A DNA stretch of 35,588 nt from Bacilli bacterium. GTDB taxonomy: Bacteria > Bacillota_I > Bacilli_A > RF39 > UBA660. Below, piece by piece: positions 7,458 through 16,838 of the stretch. The notes beneath the pieces are model-generated. The model searched no databases. It was given only the letters and a program-made list of their open reading frames with translations, and was not told the origin of the DNA. The DNA lies in assembly GCA_017528315.1 (NCBI GenBank), contig JAFXOW010000046.1:1-35588 (forward strand), in the 5' to 3' direction. The number at the start of each line of letters is the position of its first letter. Position 1 is the first letter of the stretch. The position numbers and the translations under genes were made by a program.

Positions 7458-9482
7458 ATGGAATTAGTAATCGTGGAATCTCCAGCTAAAAGTAAAACAA
7501 TTGAAAAATATTTAGGTAAAAATTATAAAGTAGTAAGTAGTATAGGTCATATAAGAGACTTAGCAACAACTGGTAAATATGGATTAGGAATAGATGTTGA
7601 AAATGGATTTATACCAAACTATGTACCTATTAAAGGTAAAAAGAAAGTTATAACTGATTTAAAAAAGTTAGTGAATGTTGCTGATAAGGTATATCTTGCA
7701 ACCGATCCGGACCGTGAAGGAGAAGCTATTTCTTGGCATTTATATGATGCTTTAGGAATAAAAAAAGACAAATATGATCGAGTACTTTTCTATGAAATAA
7801 CTAAAGATAAAGTATTAGAAGGTATAAAAAATCCTCGTAAAATTGATGATAATTTAGTTAAAAGCCAAGAAACAAGAAGATTTTTAGATAGAATAATTGG
7901 TTTTAGATTATCAAAGCTCATGCAATCTAAAACCAGTGGTACCAGCGCTGGTCGTGTTCAAAGTGTTGCTTTAAAGTTAATTGTTGACAGAGAAAGAGAA
8001 ATAGAAGCTTTTAAGGAAGAAGAGTACTATACTATAACTGCCAAATTTCCTGAATTTGATTCGGAGTTGTTTAAATATAAAAATGATGAAATCGAAATAA
8101 AAGGAATTGATGAGGTAAATAAAATTTTAGAAAAATTAGATAAAAAATTCTTAGTTCAAAGTATTGAATCTAAAACTAAGAATAAAGCAAGTAAATTTCC
8201 TTTTACTACATCTAGTCTACAGCAAGAAGCATCCAATAAATTGAATTTTAGTGCTAAGCGTACTATGGGAATTGCTCAAAAGATGTATGAAGGAATTGAT
8301 ATTGGAACCGAAACAGTTGGACTTATTACTTATATGAGAACAGATTCGGTAAGATTATCTGATGAATTTACTAAACCAACATTTAAATATATAGAAGAAA
8401 ACTTTGGAAAAGAATATATTGGATATATAAAGAAAAGTAAGAAAACCGAAAATGTACAAGATGCTCATGAAGCTATTCGTCCAACTAGTATTTTAAGGAC
8501 TCCTGAATCATTAAAAAAATATTTAACTCTGGATGAATATAAACTTTATAATTTAATTTATAAAAGAACTCTTGCATCGCTTATGGCTGATGCAAAAGCA
8601 TTAGGTACAACGATTATTTTAGACAATAACGATTATAAATTTAAAACAACTGGTCAAGTAATAACCTTTAATGGATATTTAGAAGTTTATAAAGAATTTG
8701 AAGATAATAAAGATATAGTATTGCCTGATTTAACTGATAAATTAAATACTAAAATAGAAGCAGATGATATTATTTATGAACAACATTTTACTAAACCAAA
8801 ACCAAGATACACAGAAGCAAAACTTATTAAAGAAATGGAAGAACTTGGAATTGGAAGGCCTTCTACATATGCAACTATTATGTCTAATATAAAAGATCGT
8901 GGTTATGTAGAAATAATTGAAAAGAAATTTCATCCAACTAAAATTGGAATAGAAGTAACTGATAAATTGCAAGAATATTTTAGCAATATTATCAATGTTA
9001 AATATACTGCTAATATGGAAAGTGATTTGGATTTAATTGCCGAGGGAAAGATGGATAATAAAAAGGTATTAAGCGACTTTTATTCGGTTTTTGATGATAC
9101 ATTACAAGAAGCGTTTAAAGGGATGGAAAAGCAAAAACCGGAAGAAACTGGAGAATTATGTCCAAATTGTAATAGTCCTTTAGTTATTAGAAAAGGAAGA
9201 TATGGAGAGTTTACGGCTTGTTCTGATTATCCTAATTGTAAATACATTAAAAAAGAGTCAAAAGCAGAAACAGTTATTATTGATTGTCCAAACTGTTCAG
9301 GAAAGATTGTTGAAAGACATAGTAAAAAAGGAAAAGTATTTTATGGATGTTCAAATTTTCCTAAATGTAAAACAGCTTATTGGGATAAACCTACGGGAGA
9401 AAAATGTCCGAAATGTGGAGAAATGATGACTGTTAAAAATGATGAGAAAAAATGTTCTAGTTGTGGCTATAAACCAGAATAA
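7458..9482 (+). CDS. topA: DNA topoisomerase I
   Basis: A type IA topoisomerase that relaxes negative supercoils by nicking one strand through a tyrosine. The 674 residues start with the Toprim domain (LVIVESPAKSKTIEKYLG; acidic metal site ATDPDREGEAISWHL). The DRIIGFRLSKLM and SAGRVQSVALKL motifs follow, then the active-site tyrosine in GLITYMRTDSVR (Tyr292) and ELGIGRPSTYATI. The C terminus has three Cys4 zinc ribbons (CPNC...CSDYPNC, CPNC...CSNFPKC, CPKC...CSSC), the usual Firmicute arrangement. Length is near the family's usual 650-700. It has its own promoter and a bidirectional terminator facing the LtaS-like gene. The dprA, trmFO and codY neighbours common in Bacilli are absent. Confidence 0.97.
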   Translation: MELVIVESPAKSKTIEKYLGKNYKVVSSIGHIRDLATTGKYGLGIDVENGFIPNYVPIKGKKKVITDLKKLVNVADKVYLATDPDREGEAISWHLYDALGIKKDKYDRVLFYEITKDKVLEGIKNPRKIDDNLVKSQETRRFLDRIIGFRLSKLMQSKTSGTSAGRVQSVALKLIVDREREIEAFKEEEYYTITAKFPEFDSELFKYKNDEIEIKGIDEVNKILEKLDKKFLVQSIESKTKNKASKFPFTTSSLQQEASNKLNFSAKRTMGIAQKMYEGIDIGTETVGLITYMRTDSVRLSDEFTKPTFKYIEENFGKEYIGYIKKSKKTENVQDAHEAIRPTSILRTPESLKKYLTLDEYKLYNLIYKRTLASLMADAKALGTTIILDNNDYKFKTTGQVITFNGYLEVYKEFEDNKDIVLPDLTDKLNTKIEADDIIYEQHFTKPKPRYTEAKLIKEMEELGIGRPSTYATIMSNIKDRGYVEIIEKKFHPTKIGIEVTDKLQEYFSNIINVKYTANMESDLDLIAEGKMDNKKVLSDFYSVFDDTLQEAFKGMEKQKPEETGELCPNCNSPLVIRKGRYGEFTACSDYPNCKYIKKESKAETVIIDCPNCSGKIVERHSKKGKVFYGCSNFPKCKTAYWDKPTGEKCPKCGEMMTVKNDEKKCSSCGYKPE

Positions 9483-9504
9483 TTTGTAAATTATTTATAT
9501 TAAA

Positions 9505-9539
9505 AAAATAAACTATGTTAAATAAGCATAGTTTATTTT
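9505..9539. terminator. Bidirectional terminator between convergent topA and LtaS-like gene
   Basis: A 13-bp perfect stem (9505-9517 with 9527-9539) around a 9-base loop. An A run on the left (9502-9508) serves as the T tract for the minus strand, and T-rich sequence lies on the right. The minus-strand stop codon (9533-9535) is within the stem. Confidence 0.8.
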
Positions 9540-11512
9540 AAATTATTATATAAATAATTAAAGTAATCGTGTTGAATAGATAGATTAGAATATTTAATTT
9601 TATTTTCAATAGTCATATTTATTTTAATTAAATCGTCGGTTTTATATGTTTTATTACCATAATAAGTCATATTTGATGAAGATGCATCATAAAAACCTAT
9701 TTCATTTTTCCAAGAAGAGTCAGCAAATACAACCATACTTTGATAAGTCTTAGAGAATAAATCATCTCCAACATAGTATCTCGAATCATAATCTAAATTA
9801 AATAAATTAGCAATAGTAGGTAAGATATTTATATAGCTAGTATATTCATTAAATACTGTTCCTTCTATATCACTTGACCATATAACAAATGGAACTCTTT
9901 CAGTTTCAAATTTTTCATCAATTGAGTAAGGTATAGCTTCTTTCAAAATATTATTAGAAAGTCCGTAAGGATAGTGATCTCCATATAGGACAATAACTGT
10001 ATCATCAAGTTTTCCTTGAGCTTTTAAGCCTTCTATTAAGACTCCAAGTCCGTTATCTAATACTTTTAATTTTGACATATATCTTTTTAATCTAATATCA
10101 TAGTTATCATATTTAGAATCATTTAATAAATATAAATACTTATCACCATATAGACTAGAGCCATATGGTTGATGAGATGTAACTGTCGTAAGCCAAGTCA
10201 TAAAATGTTCATCATTATTATAATTTTTTAAGATTTTAACAACTTCCTTCATGAATTCTTCATCGCTTGACCATTCTTCATTATGAGTATTATAAGCAAT
10301 ATTTAAATCATCAACATCATAGTATTTTCCACTTCCCATATTAGTATGAATTTCTCTTCTTTGATAGTACCTTTCGGTATAATTATGCATTGATGTCGTT
10401 TTATACCCTTTATTATTAAATAAATTAAAGATACTTTCAGGATATAAATTAGAACTATAAGTATTAGCTGTACATTTATTATAAATAGAATATAAACCAA
10501 TCATTCCTGATAGTTCATTATTACCAGTTGCACATGAGTTTCTTGGAGAATAATTATTTTTAAAATAATATCCATTACTAAGTAAATTATAAAAATTAGG
10601 ATATAATTCAGGATTTATAAAAATATCATTAACAGATTCCATCATAATAACAATTAAATTTTTATTTTCAAACAATCCAGTATAACCGTTTTTTTCATTT
10701 ATTTTATTATTAATAAAATAATTATTTAAATTATTTAATACTAAATCATCTTCGTTTTTAATTAATTCTAACCATTTTGTATCATTTTCTTTATTACTAG
10801 TATCTTGATTGTAACTATAATTTCTAGTGATAATTTGAGTATCACTAGGAACAAAAATATTTTTTATATCTAAAATTCCATAAGTAACAATTCCAAATTG
10901 TTTAATAGCAATATTAGGATTAGAAGGATTATTAAATAATTCTTTATTACTAATAGCTTGTAACTTATTTTGAAAAATATCTAAATTAATAGTTAGATAA
11001 TAAGTAAAACCAACAACTAATAAAAGACAAATTAATTGAAGAACAGTTATAAATTTATCAAAAGTATCTATTATTTTAATTTTAATAGCTTTTTTCTCTA
11101 TTAATTTATAATAAGCAAATAGCATGATAATTGGAATAAATAATAAATAATAATACCAATAAAAACTTTTTAAAAAAGAAAAAATATAGCTTATAACAGC
11201 CCCAGCTTGACTTGAAAGATTAAGAGAAATATAAACACCAATAAAATTATGAAATCCAACTTGAACAAAACTATAAATAGTAATTATTAACATAACAATT
11301 AAATTAACAACTTTAATATTTTTTGGTTTTATAAAAAGTTCGATAAACGAAATAATTACCGTTAAAAATATGGTTCCCAAAAAGATTCTAAAAGTTGATA
11401 TATCAATTAAATTATTATTACTTACAATTTTAAAAATAATTTCTATTAAAAACCATGGTATAAATAAAACTAAAATATTATATAAAAAAACATTTAATTT
11501 AAATTTTTTCAT
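9533..11512 (-). CDS. LTA synthase-family membrane sulfatase (glycerolphosphate transferase-like)
   Basis: 659 residues. About five membrane helices occupy the first 175 residues (roughly 9-30, 43-61, 69-88, 108-138, 154-175), followed by an extracellular alkaline-phosphatase/sulfatase domain. Catalytic features match LtaS-type enzymes: the metal-binding Glu in MMESVND (Glu292), the nucleophile Thr in CATGNNE (Thr329), TSHQPY, and the metal pair in YGDHYPYG (Asp512, His513). Known relatives move glycerol-phosphate from phosphatidylglycerol onto lipoteichoic acid or prime that chain; other members add phosphoethanolamine or phosphoglycerol to other glycans. The exact acceptor cannot be told. 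GGAAGTGG at 11517-11524 (minus strand) precedes the ATG. It is transcribed divergently from the J-domain gene and ends in the terminator shared with topA. The gene may serve the same envelope as the flippase/GT2 operon. Confidence 0.85.
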   Translation of the reverse strand: MKKFKLNVFLYNILVLFIPWFLIEIIFKIVSNNNLIDISTFRIFLGTIFLTVIISFIELFIKPKNIKVVNLIVMLIITIYSFVQVGFHNFIGVYISLNLSSQAGAVISYIFSFLKSFYWYYYLLFIPIIMLFAYYKLIEKKAIKIKIIDTFDKFITVLQLICLLLVVGFTYYLTINLDIFQNKLQAISNKELFNNPSNPNIAIKQFGIVTYGILDIKNIFVPSDTQIITRNYSYNQDTSNKENDTKWLELIKNEDDLVLNNLNNYFINNKINEKNGYTGLFENKNLIVIMMESVNDIFINPELYPNFYNLLSNGYYFKNNYSPRNSCATGNNELSGMIGLYSIYNKCTANTYSSNLYPESIFNLFNNKGYKTTSMHNYTERYYQRREIHTNMGSGKYYDVDDLNIAYNTHNEEWSSDEEFMKEVVKILKNYNNDEHFMTWLTTVTSHQPYGSSLYGDKYLYLLNDSKYDNYDIRLKRYMSKLKVLDNGLGVLIEGLKAQGKLDDTVIVLYGDHYPYGLSNNILKEAIPYSIDEKFETERVPFVIWSSDIEGTVFNEYTSYINILPTIANLFNLDYDSRYYVGDDLFSKTYQSMVVFADSSWKNEIGFYDASSSNMTYYGNKTYKTDDLIKINMTIENKIKYSNLSIQHDYFNYLYNNLK

Positions 11513-11530
11513 AATCCACTTCCATAAGGT

Positions 11531-11559
11531 ATTTTATCATATATTTATTTATTTGTAAA
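11531..11559 (-). promoter_or_regulatory. Promoter of the LtaS-like gene
   Basis: Reading the minus strand: TTTACA (11559-11554), 17 bases, TAAAAT (11536-11531). Its -35 directly abuts the -35 of the oppositely directed promoter at 11560. Confidence 0.55.
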
Positions 11560-11588
11560 TTGACATTTAAGGTTTGTTTTGCTATACT
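11560..11588 (+). promoter_or_regulatory. Promoter of the J-domain gene
   Basis: TTGACA (11560-11565), 17-base spacer, TATACT (11583-11588). AGGAGG at 11606-11611 follows, 5 bases from ATG 11616. Confidence 0.75.
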
Positions 11589-11615
11589 TATTTTGTAAAA
11601 AAACTAGGAGGACTT

Positions 11616-13181
11616 ATGAGTTACCGCGAAGCACTTATCTTTTTTGATTTAGAGAATGAGTATTCTGAAAAAGAACTAAAAAAGAAATATTATAATTTAG
11701 CTAAATTAAATCATCCTGATCAAAATCAAGATATCGATGAAGATAAAATGAAGAAAATAAATGGTTACTACAGTATTTTATTAAATGAATTAAAAAAGAG
11801 GGAATTAAAGGAATTTATAAATAGTTGGAAAGTCAATATTTTAAAATTAAAAGATAAATATATTGATACTTCTATAAGCAAGCTTTGCGTGCAATATGAA
11901 GAAAAACTTGAAAATATTAAAACTATGATTGATGCGAATAATTTAAAAGATGAATTTGATGAAGAGGTAAGCAAACTTAAGAAATCGTTAGTTCTTCCTA
12001 AAGAAAAAGAAAAAGTAATTAATAAAATATCGAAATATTTTAGTGGTTATAGTGTAGAGATAAAGGATAAAGTAAGAGAATATATAGAAATGGTTACTAA
12101 TGTTAACTCATTAGAAGAAATTAATACATTAAAACAAAAATTTGATACTGTAATTCATGAAGAATTAATAAAAGAAAAAGAAAGAATTAATCAATATAAA
12201 GTTTTAAAAGATAGTTTTAAGAGAGCTTTAGCTTATAAATTTTATGATTATATAACTTTTAATAATGAAAATATTTTATTGGCTCATGATTTATTTATAA
12301 TGAGTTTATCTATATTAAATTTAAGTAGTATAGAAAACATTAATGAAGTTAGTTTTATTCTTGATAATATTGAATTTAATAATATAAAAGAAGAATTAGA
12401 GCATTTAAAATTATTTTATGGTAGTTTAGTTAATAAAACTACTATTGAATTAGATGATGTTAGTTATAACGATAAATTAAATATTGATGAAAAAATACTT
12501 GATATAGTTTTAAATAAATATTATTTATATGCAACTAATAAAAATACGAAATTAGATAAATTAATTAATAATGAACATCATTTTAAAGAAACCCTTTTTC
12601 TTTTAGATAAGTTAGATAATGATTATAATGAAATTATTTTAAAGTATATTGCTAATGAATCATTTAATAATATTTTATTAATGATTACTGGAATTGAAGA
12701 TTTTCATGATAAAAATAAAATATATATTGAAAGAGATACCGGTAAAATTTGTCTTATAAAATCAAATAATAAAAAACTATATACCATTTATTTAAATGAT
12801 GGTGTGGAACAGACTATTGAAAATGAAAGAGATATTATTTGGAAGTATATACCTCTTATAAAGTTTTTTAGATTAGCAGAGTATTCAAATGGTATGGAAA
12901 TAGATGAAATAAGATATGATGATAAAGTTATGTTAAGTGATTATGATACTTATTTTCTATATTATACAAGTGAATTATTACTATGCTTTGAAGAAAAAGA
13001 AGAGGATGGTTTTAGATTTTTACCAGCTATTAAGGGATATAGTTTTGAATTAAGTAAGAGTAATCAAATAACAAGGAATGATTATTTTAAAAAATATAAA
13101 GATAAAGATAAATGTATAGATGAGTTAATGCTATATATTAGAAATGAATTAAAATCTAAAAAAGTTGAAAAAACTCTTTGA
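11616..13181 (+). CDS. J-domain protein with long uncharacterised C-terminal region
   Basis: 521 residues from ATG 11616, chosen for the AGGAGG at 11606-11611; an in-frame start at 11574 would sit inside the promoter. Residues 1 to about 65 form a J domain: helix II, the HPD tripeptide in LNHPDQN (residues 33-35) and an alanine-poor helix III, so it should stimulate an Hsp70 (DnaK) ATPase. There is no Gly/Phe region, zinc centre or client-binding domain of canonical DnaJ. The remaining 450 residues are charged and rich in Lys, Glu, Asn and Ile, with coiled-coil character around 80-190, and I do not recognise them. No membrane helix is seen. It precedes the valS T-box on the same strand; its TGA is within about 40 bases of that leader. 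Its specific client is unknown. Confidence 0.8.
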   Translation: MSYREALIFFDLENEYSEKELKKKYYNLAKLNHPDQNQDIDEDKMKKINGYYSILLNELKKRELKEFINSWKVNILKLKDKYIDTSISKLCVQYEEKLENIKTMIDANNLKDEFDEEVSKLKKSLVLPKEKEKVINKISKYFSGYSVEIKDKVREYIEMVTNVNSLEEINTLKQKFDTVIHEELIKEKERINQYKVLKDSFKRALAYKFYDYITFNNENILLAHDLFIMSLSILNLSSIENINEVSFILDNIEFNNIKEELEHLKLFYGSLVNKTTIELDDVSYNDKLNIDEKILDIVLNKYYLYATNKNTKLDKLINNEHHFKETLFLLDKLDNDYNEIILKYIANESFNNILLMITGIEDFHDKNKIYIERDTGKICLIKSNNKKLYTIYLNDGVEQTIENERDIIWKYIPLIKFFRLAEYSNGMEIDEIRYDDKVMLSDYDTYFLYYTSELLLCFEEKEEDGFRFLPAIKGYSFELSKSNQITRNDYFKKYKDKDKCIDELMLYIRNELKSKKVEKTL

Positions 13182-13214
13182 TTTTTAAATAAATTATGAT
13201 ATTATATAGTAAAT

Positions 13215-13418
13215 TCGATGAAGAAGAGGAGTAATCTATTTGATATTGAAAGAGAGTTAGTGGTAGGTGAAAACTAATAATAGAGGTAGATGAAGGTTGC
13301 TTCCAAGATATATAGAAATATATTGTTAATCGCATTAAGATTATAAGGTAAATTAATTTTTACAAATTAAGGTGGTACCACGTGATTAAACTCTCGTCCT
13401 TTAGGATAAGAGTTTTTT
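13215..13418 (+). ncRNA. T-box leader (valine) of valS
   Basis: The T-box core AAGGTGGTACCACG lies at 13369-13382. Upstream is a stem I region with an AGTA motif (13230-13233), an AGAGAG/GTGG apical region and a likely specifier GTA (valine codon) at 13286-13288. Downstream is a terminator: AAACTCT (13388-13394) pairs with AGAGTTT (13409-13415), with an inner TCCT/AGGA stem and a T run to 13418. Uncharged tRNA-Val should bind the specifier and the TGGT in the core, favour the antiterminator, and allow valS transcription. The promoter is less certain; TTGATT (13178-13183) and TATTAT (13200-13205) are a possible pair with 16 bases between. Confidence 0.92.
13388..13418 (+). terminator. T-box-controlled terminator before valS
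   Basis: AAACTCT...AGAGTTT outer stem with an inner GTCCT/AGGAT stem and TTTTTT. It competes with the antiterminator containing GGTGGTACCACG. Confidence 0.85.
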
Positions 13419-13437
13419 ATATTAAGGAGGAATAAAT

Positions 13438-15969
13438 ATGGAATTAGAAAAAAAGTATAATCATGAACAAGTTGAAATGGGTAAGTATGATAAATGGAAG
13501 AATAAAGGTTATTTTGAGTGCTCTATTAATAGTAAGAAAAAACCATTTTGTATCGTTTTACCTCCACCTAATGTAACAGGTGTACTTCATTTAGGACATG
13601 CTATGGATGTAGCTCTTCAAGATATAATAATTCGTTACAAAAAGATGAATGATTATGATACTTTTTGGCTTCCGGGAATGGATCATGCTGCAATTGCAAC
13701 GGAAGCAAAAGTAGTTAAAAGACTTAAGGACAAAGGAATAAACAAATATGAATACGGAAGAGATAAATTTTTAGAAGCCTGCTGGGATTGGACGCATGAA
13801 CATGGAAGCATTATTAGAGAACAATGGTCAAAGCTTGGAATTGCACTTGACTATACTAAAGAAAGATTTACTTTAGATGAGGGAATGAGTAAAGCTGTAA
13901 GACAAGTATTTGTTGACTATTATAATAAAGGATTAATTTATCGTGGTGAAAAAATTATAAATTGGGATCCAGAAGCCAAGACGGCTTTATCAAATGAAGA
14001 AGTTATTTATAAAGAAGAAAAAAGTGCTTTTTACCATTTAAAATATCAATTGGAAGATAGTGAAAAGTATATTGATGTTGCAACAACTCGTCCAGAAACT
14101 TTATTTGGTGATACAGCTGTTGCCGTAAACCCTGAAGACATGCGATATAAAGATTTTGTTGGTAAGAATGTTATTCTGCCAATTGTTGGTAAAAAAATTC
14201 CGGTTATTACCGATGAACATGCTGATATGGAAAAAGGAACTGGAGCAGTTAAAATAACTCCAGCCCACGATCCTAATGACTTTGAAGTGGGTAATCGTCA
14301 TAATTTAGAAAGAATTGTTGTTATGAATGATGATGCAACAATGAATGAAAACGCCTTTAAATACCAAGGAATGACTCGAGAAAAATGTCGTGAAGAAGTA
14401 CTTAAAGATTTAGAAAAAGAAGGTTTATTACTTTCGGTTGAACCAATAAGTCATGAAGTAGGTCACAGTGAAAGAACTGGTGTTATGGTTGAACCAATGA
14501 TTAAAAAGCAATGGTTTGTTAAAATGCGACCACTTGCTGATAGAGTATTAAAACTACAAAAAGAAAAAAATACTAAAGTTAATTTTGTACCAAGTCGATA
14601 TGAGAAAACCATGAATCATTGGATGGAAATTACCTATGATTGGTGTATTTCCCGTCAACTTTGGTGGGGACATAGAATTCCTGCTTGGTATAAAGATGGA
14701 AAAACATATGTTGGTAATGAGGCTCCTAAAGAAGAAGGATGGATACAAGATGAAGATGTACTTGATACATGGTTTTCCAGCGCGCTTTGGCCATTTGCAA
14801 CTTTAGGATGGCCAGATAAAACGGACTTACTTAAAAGATATTATCCTAATAGTTGTTTAGTAACAGGATATGATATTATTCCATTCTGGGTTAATCGAAT
14901 GACTTTTCAAGGTGAGGAATTACTTGGTAAACGTCCTTTTGAAGATTGCTTAATTCATGGACTTATTAGAGATAAACAAGGAAGAAAATTTAGTAAAAGT
15001 TTAGGAAATGGAATTGATCCATTTGATATGGTTAAGTTATATGGAGCAGACTCTTTAAGATATTATTTAGCAAGTGATGTAGCACCGGGAACTGATATGC
15101 GTTTTGATGAAGAAAAAATCAAATCAACATGGAATTATATTAATAAAATTTGGAATGCTGCAAGATTTGTTTTAAGTAATATTGAAGATTTAGAAAAAAT
15201 AGAATTAAATGATTTAAAACCTGAAGATAAATGGATTTTAACTAAGTTGGAAAGAACCATTAAAACGGTTACAAAATTTATGGATAAATATGAGTTTAAT
15301 AATGCTGGAAATGCTATTTATGAATTTACTTGGAATTATTTCTGTGATTATTATATTGAAATGGCTAAATACTCTCTTGAAAGTAATACAACTAAATCAA
15401 CTTTATGTTTTGTATTGACGAATATTTTAAAATTGCTTCATCCATTCATGCCTTATGTAACTGATGAAATATATGAAAAACTTCCAATTAAAAATAGTGA
15501 TAATATTATGATAAGTAAATATCCTAAATATAATAAAGAATTAATCTTTGATTTAGAAGAAAAAGTTGTTGATGATGAAGTAGAATTTATTAAAAGATTT
15601 AGAAATATCAAAGCTGAAAATAATATGACACGTGATTTAAAAGTAATGTTTGATACTAATGATGATAATGAATTAATTGTTAAAATGTTAAAAATTCAAG
15701 ATAATATTATTAAAAAACCATTAGGAATAAATGCTTATAAAGTATTTTCAAATAAAATAAAAGCAACTATTTTCTTTGAAAAAGTCTTAAGTGATGCAGA
15801 TTTAAAATTGAAAGAAAAGGAAATTGAATTATTAAAACTAAGTATCGAAAAACGAGAGAAGTTACTTGCTAATGAAAATTATATAAGTAAAGCTCCTAAA
15901 AAAATAGTTGATTTAGATAGAGAAAAATTAGCTTTAGAAAAAAAGAAATTAGAAGAATTATTAAAATAA
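13438..15969 (+). CDS. valS: Valyl-tRNA synthetase
   Basis: Class I synthetase that charges tRNA-Val and edits misactivated threonine. 843 residues, a little short of the usual 880. The signature PPPNVTGVLHLGHAMD contains the HIGH motif (HLGH, residues 51-54). The CP1 editing domain has TTRPETLFGDTAVAV and GTGAVKITPAHDPNDFE. The KMSKS loop reads KFSKSLGNGIDP (517-521). An anticodon-binding domain and a C-terminal coiled-coil arm (Lys/Glu-rich, to LEKKKLEELLK) follow. Ribosome site AAGGAGG at 13424-13430 precedes ATG 13438. Expression is set by the valine T-box directly upstream. The gene ends in a 30-base palindromic terminator overlapping the TAA. folC, which often follows valS in Firmicutes, is not here. 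Confidence 0.97.
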   Translation: MELEKKYNHEQVEMGKYDKWKNKGYFECSINSKKKPFCIVLPPPNVTGVLHLGHAMDVALQDIIIRYKKMNDYDTFWLPGMDHAAIATEAKVVKRLKDKGINKYEYGRDKFLEACWDWTHEHGSIIREQWSKLGIALDYTKERFTLDEGMSKAVRQVFVDYYNKGLIYRGEKIINWDPEAKTALSNEEVIYKEEKSAFYHLKYQLEDSEKYIDVATTRPETLFGDTAVAVNPEDMRYKDFVGKNVILPIVGKKIPVITDEHADMEKGTGAVKITPAHDPNDFEVGNRHNLERIVVMNDDATMNENAFKYQGMTREKCREEVLKDLEKEGLLLSVEPISHEVGHSERTGVMVEPMIKKQWFVKMRPLADRVLKLQKEKNTKVNFVPSRYEKTMNHWMEITYDWCISRQLWWGHRIPAWYKDGKTYVGNEAPKEEGWIQDEDVLDTWFSSALWPFATLGWPDKTDLLKRYYPNSCLVTGYDIIPFWVNRMTFQGEELLGKRPFEDCLIHGLIRDKQGRKFSKSLGNGIDPFDMVKLYGADSLRYYLASDVAPGTDMRFDEEKIKSTWNYINKIWNAARFVLSNIEDLEKIELNDLKPEDKWILTKLERTIKTVTKFMDKYEFNNAGNAIYEFTWNYFCDYYIEMAKYSLESNTTKSTLCFVLTNILKLLHPFMPYVTDEIYEKLPIKNSDNIMISKYPKYNKELIFDLEEKVVDDEVEFIKRFRNIKAENNMTRDLKVMFDTNDDNELIVKMLKIQDNIIKKPLGINAYKVFSNKIKATIFFEKVLSDADLKLKEKEIELLKLSIEKREKLLANENYISKAPKKIVDLDREKLALEKKKLEELLK

Positions 15970-15990
15970 CTAGATATCTAGTTATTTTAA
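15961..15990 (+). terminator. valS terminator, perfect 30-base palindrome
   Basis: TTAAAATAACTAGAT (15961-15975) is the exact reverse complement of the next 15 bases (15976-15990). The TAA stop (15967-15969) lies in the left arm and the right arm ends TTATTTTAA. The symmetry would let it act on either strand. Confidence 0.75.
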
Positions 15991-16018
15991 TTATATATGT
16001 AAAAATAAGACAAATTTC

Positions 16019-16047
16019 TTGATTAAAACTATTTATATTTATATACT
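16019..16047 (+). promoter_or_regulatory. Promoter of the coiled-coil protein gene
   Basis: TTGATT (16019-16024), 17-base spacer, TATACT (16042-16047). GGAGG at 16058-16062 follows. Confidence 0.6.
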
Positions 16048-16071
16048 TATTATATATGGAGGATGTAGTAA

Positions 16072-16794
16072 ATGAAGTATAGTTTTAAAGATATTTTAAG
16101 TGGATTAAGATATGAATATTTAAATATAAAAAATAAATTAGATAAATTAGAGAAAGAAATAAATATTGTTGATTCTGAACTTTCAAAAAGTATAATTTTA
16201 CTTGATGATGAAGAAGGTATTACCTGCTATTTTTATAACTCTCAAAAGCATATAATAGATGCAATTATTAATATAAGTAAAAGTATAGGGATGCCATTAT
16301 TTAATTTAGAAAATTTAGAGTTAGATTCAAGTGTTAAATCAATTTATCACTTTAAAAATAATTTAAAACATTATCACATTATAATAGAAAATATTAGAGC
16401 ATTTAATGATCAAATACTTAATATTTTAAGTAATAATTTTATTTTTATGATGAAAAAAAAGAATATAGAGGTTAAATATAATAATCAAGATTATATAATA
16501 GGAATAAATTATAATCATATAGGACAATATTTAAAAGATTTTGAAAGTGGTTTAACATCTATTGATTATTATCCTAGAAATGATTTTATTAAATTAGATT
16601 TTATTAAAACATTAAATAATGAAGAATTAAATGAAAAACTTAATATAAAATATGATGTATCATTATTTAATGATTATCAAAAGGAAATTATAGAAAAACA
16701 TAAAAAAGATATAGTTTTATTTGATGATGAAATAAGAGCTCATGAATTTAGAATTGAAGAAGAAGAAAAAAGACTTGTATTAGTAAGAAGATAA
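16072..16794 (+). CDS. Uncharacterised coiled-coil protein
   Basis: 240 residues, not recognised. Residues about 10-45 (YEYLNIKNKLDKLEKEI...) and 205-240 (EKHKKDIVLFDDEIRAHE...) have heptad-like Leu/Ile/Glu/Lys patterns suggesting coiled coils. They flank a Phe/Tyr/Asn/Ile-rich middle that appears mixed alpha/beta. There is no signal peptide, membrane helix or known catalytic motif. GGAGG at 16058-16062 precedes ATG 16072, and it has its own promoter. It lies between valS and spoIIP; a 15-T tract (16801-16815) separates it from spoIIP and might double as a weak terminator. A link with sporulation is only a neighbourhood guess. Confidence 0.7.
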   Translation: MKYSFKDILSGLRYEYLNIKNKLDKLEKEINIVDSELSKSIILLDDEEGITCYFYNSQKHIIDAIINISKSIGMPLFNLENLELDSSVKSIYHFKNNLKHYHIIIENIRAFNDQILNILSNNFIFMMKKKNIEVKYNNQDYIIGINYNHIGQYLKDFESGLTSIDYYPRNDFIKLDFIKTLNNEELNEKLNIKYDVSLFNDYQKEIIEKHKKDIVLFDDEIRAHEFRIEEEEKRLVLVRR

Positions 16795-16800
16795 GTTATA

Positions 16801-16815
16801 TTTTTTTTTTTTTTT
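16801..16815 (+). repeat. 15-base homopolymer T tract upstream of spoIIP
   Basis: An uninterrupted run of 15 T, 7 bases after the stop of the upstream gene and 23 bases before the spoIIP ATG. No GC-rich hairpin precedes it, so it is not a standard terminator. Such tracts are prone to length slippage. Confidence 0.9.
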
Positions 16816-16838
16816 ACATAAACTTTACTGGTGAATTT

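Noticed and set aside
8742..8972. Minus-strand frame within topA
   Set aside because: Phe/Ile/Tyr/Ser-rich complement of a conserved gene, without expression signals.
16072..16794. Homology of the 240-residue coiled-coil protein to the Dps-like protein
   Set aside because: Only short helical similarity; no shared landmarks such as NVKG or IGGFP.
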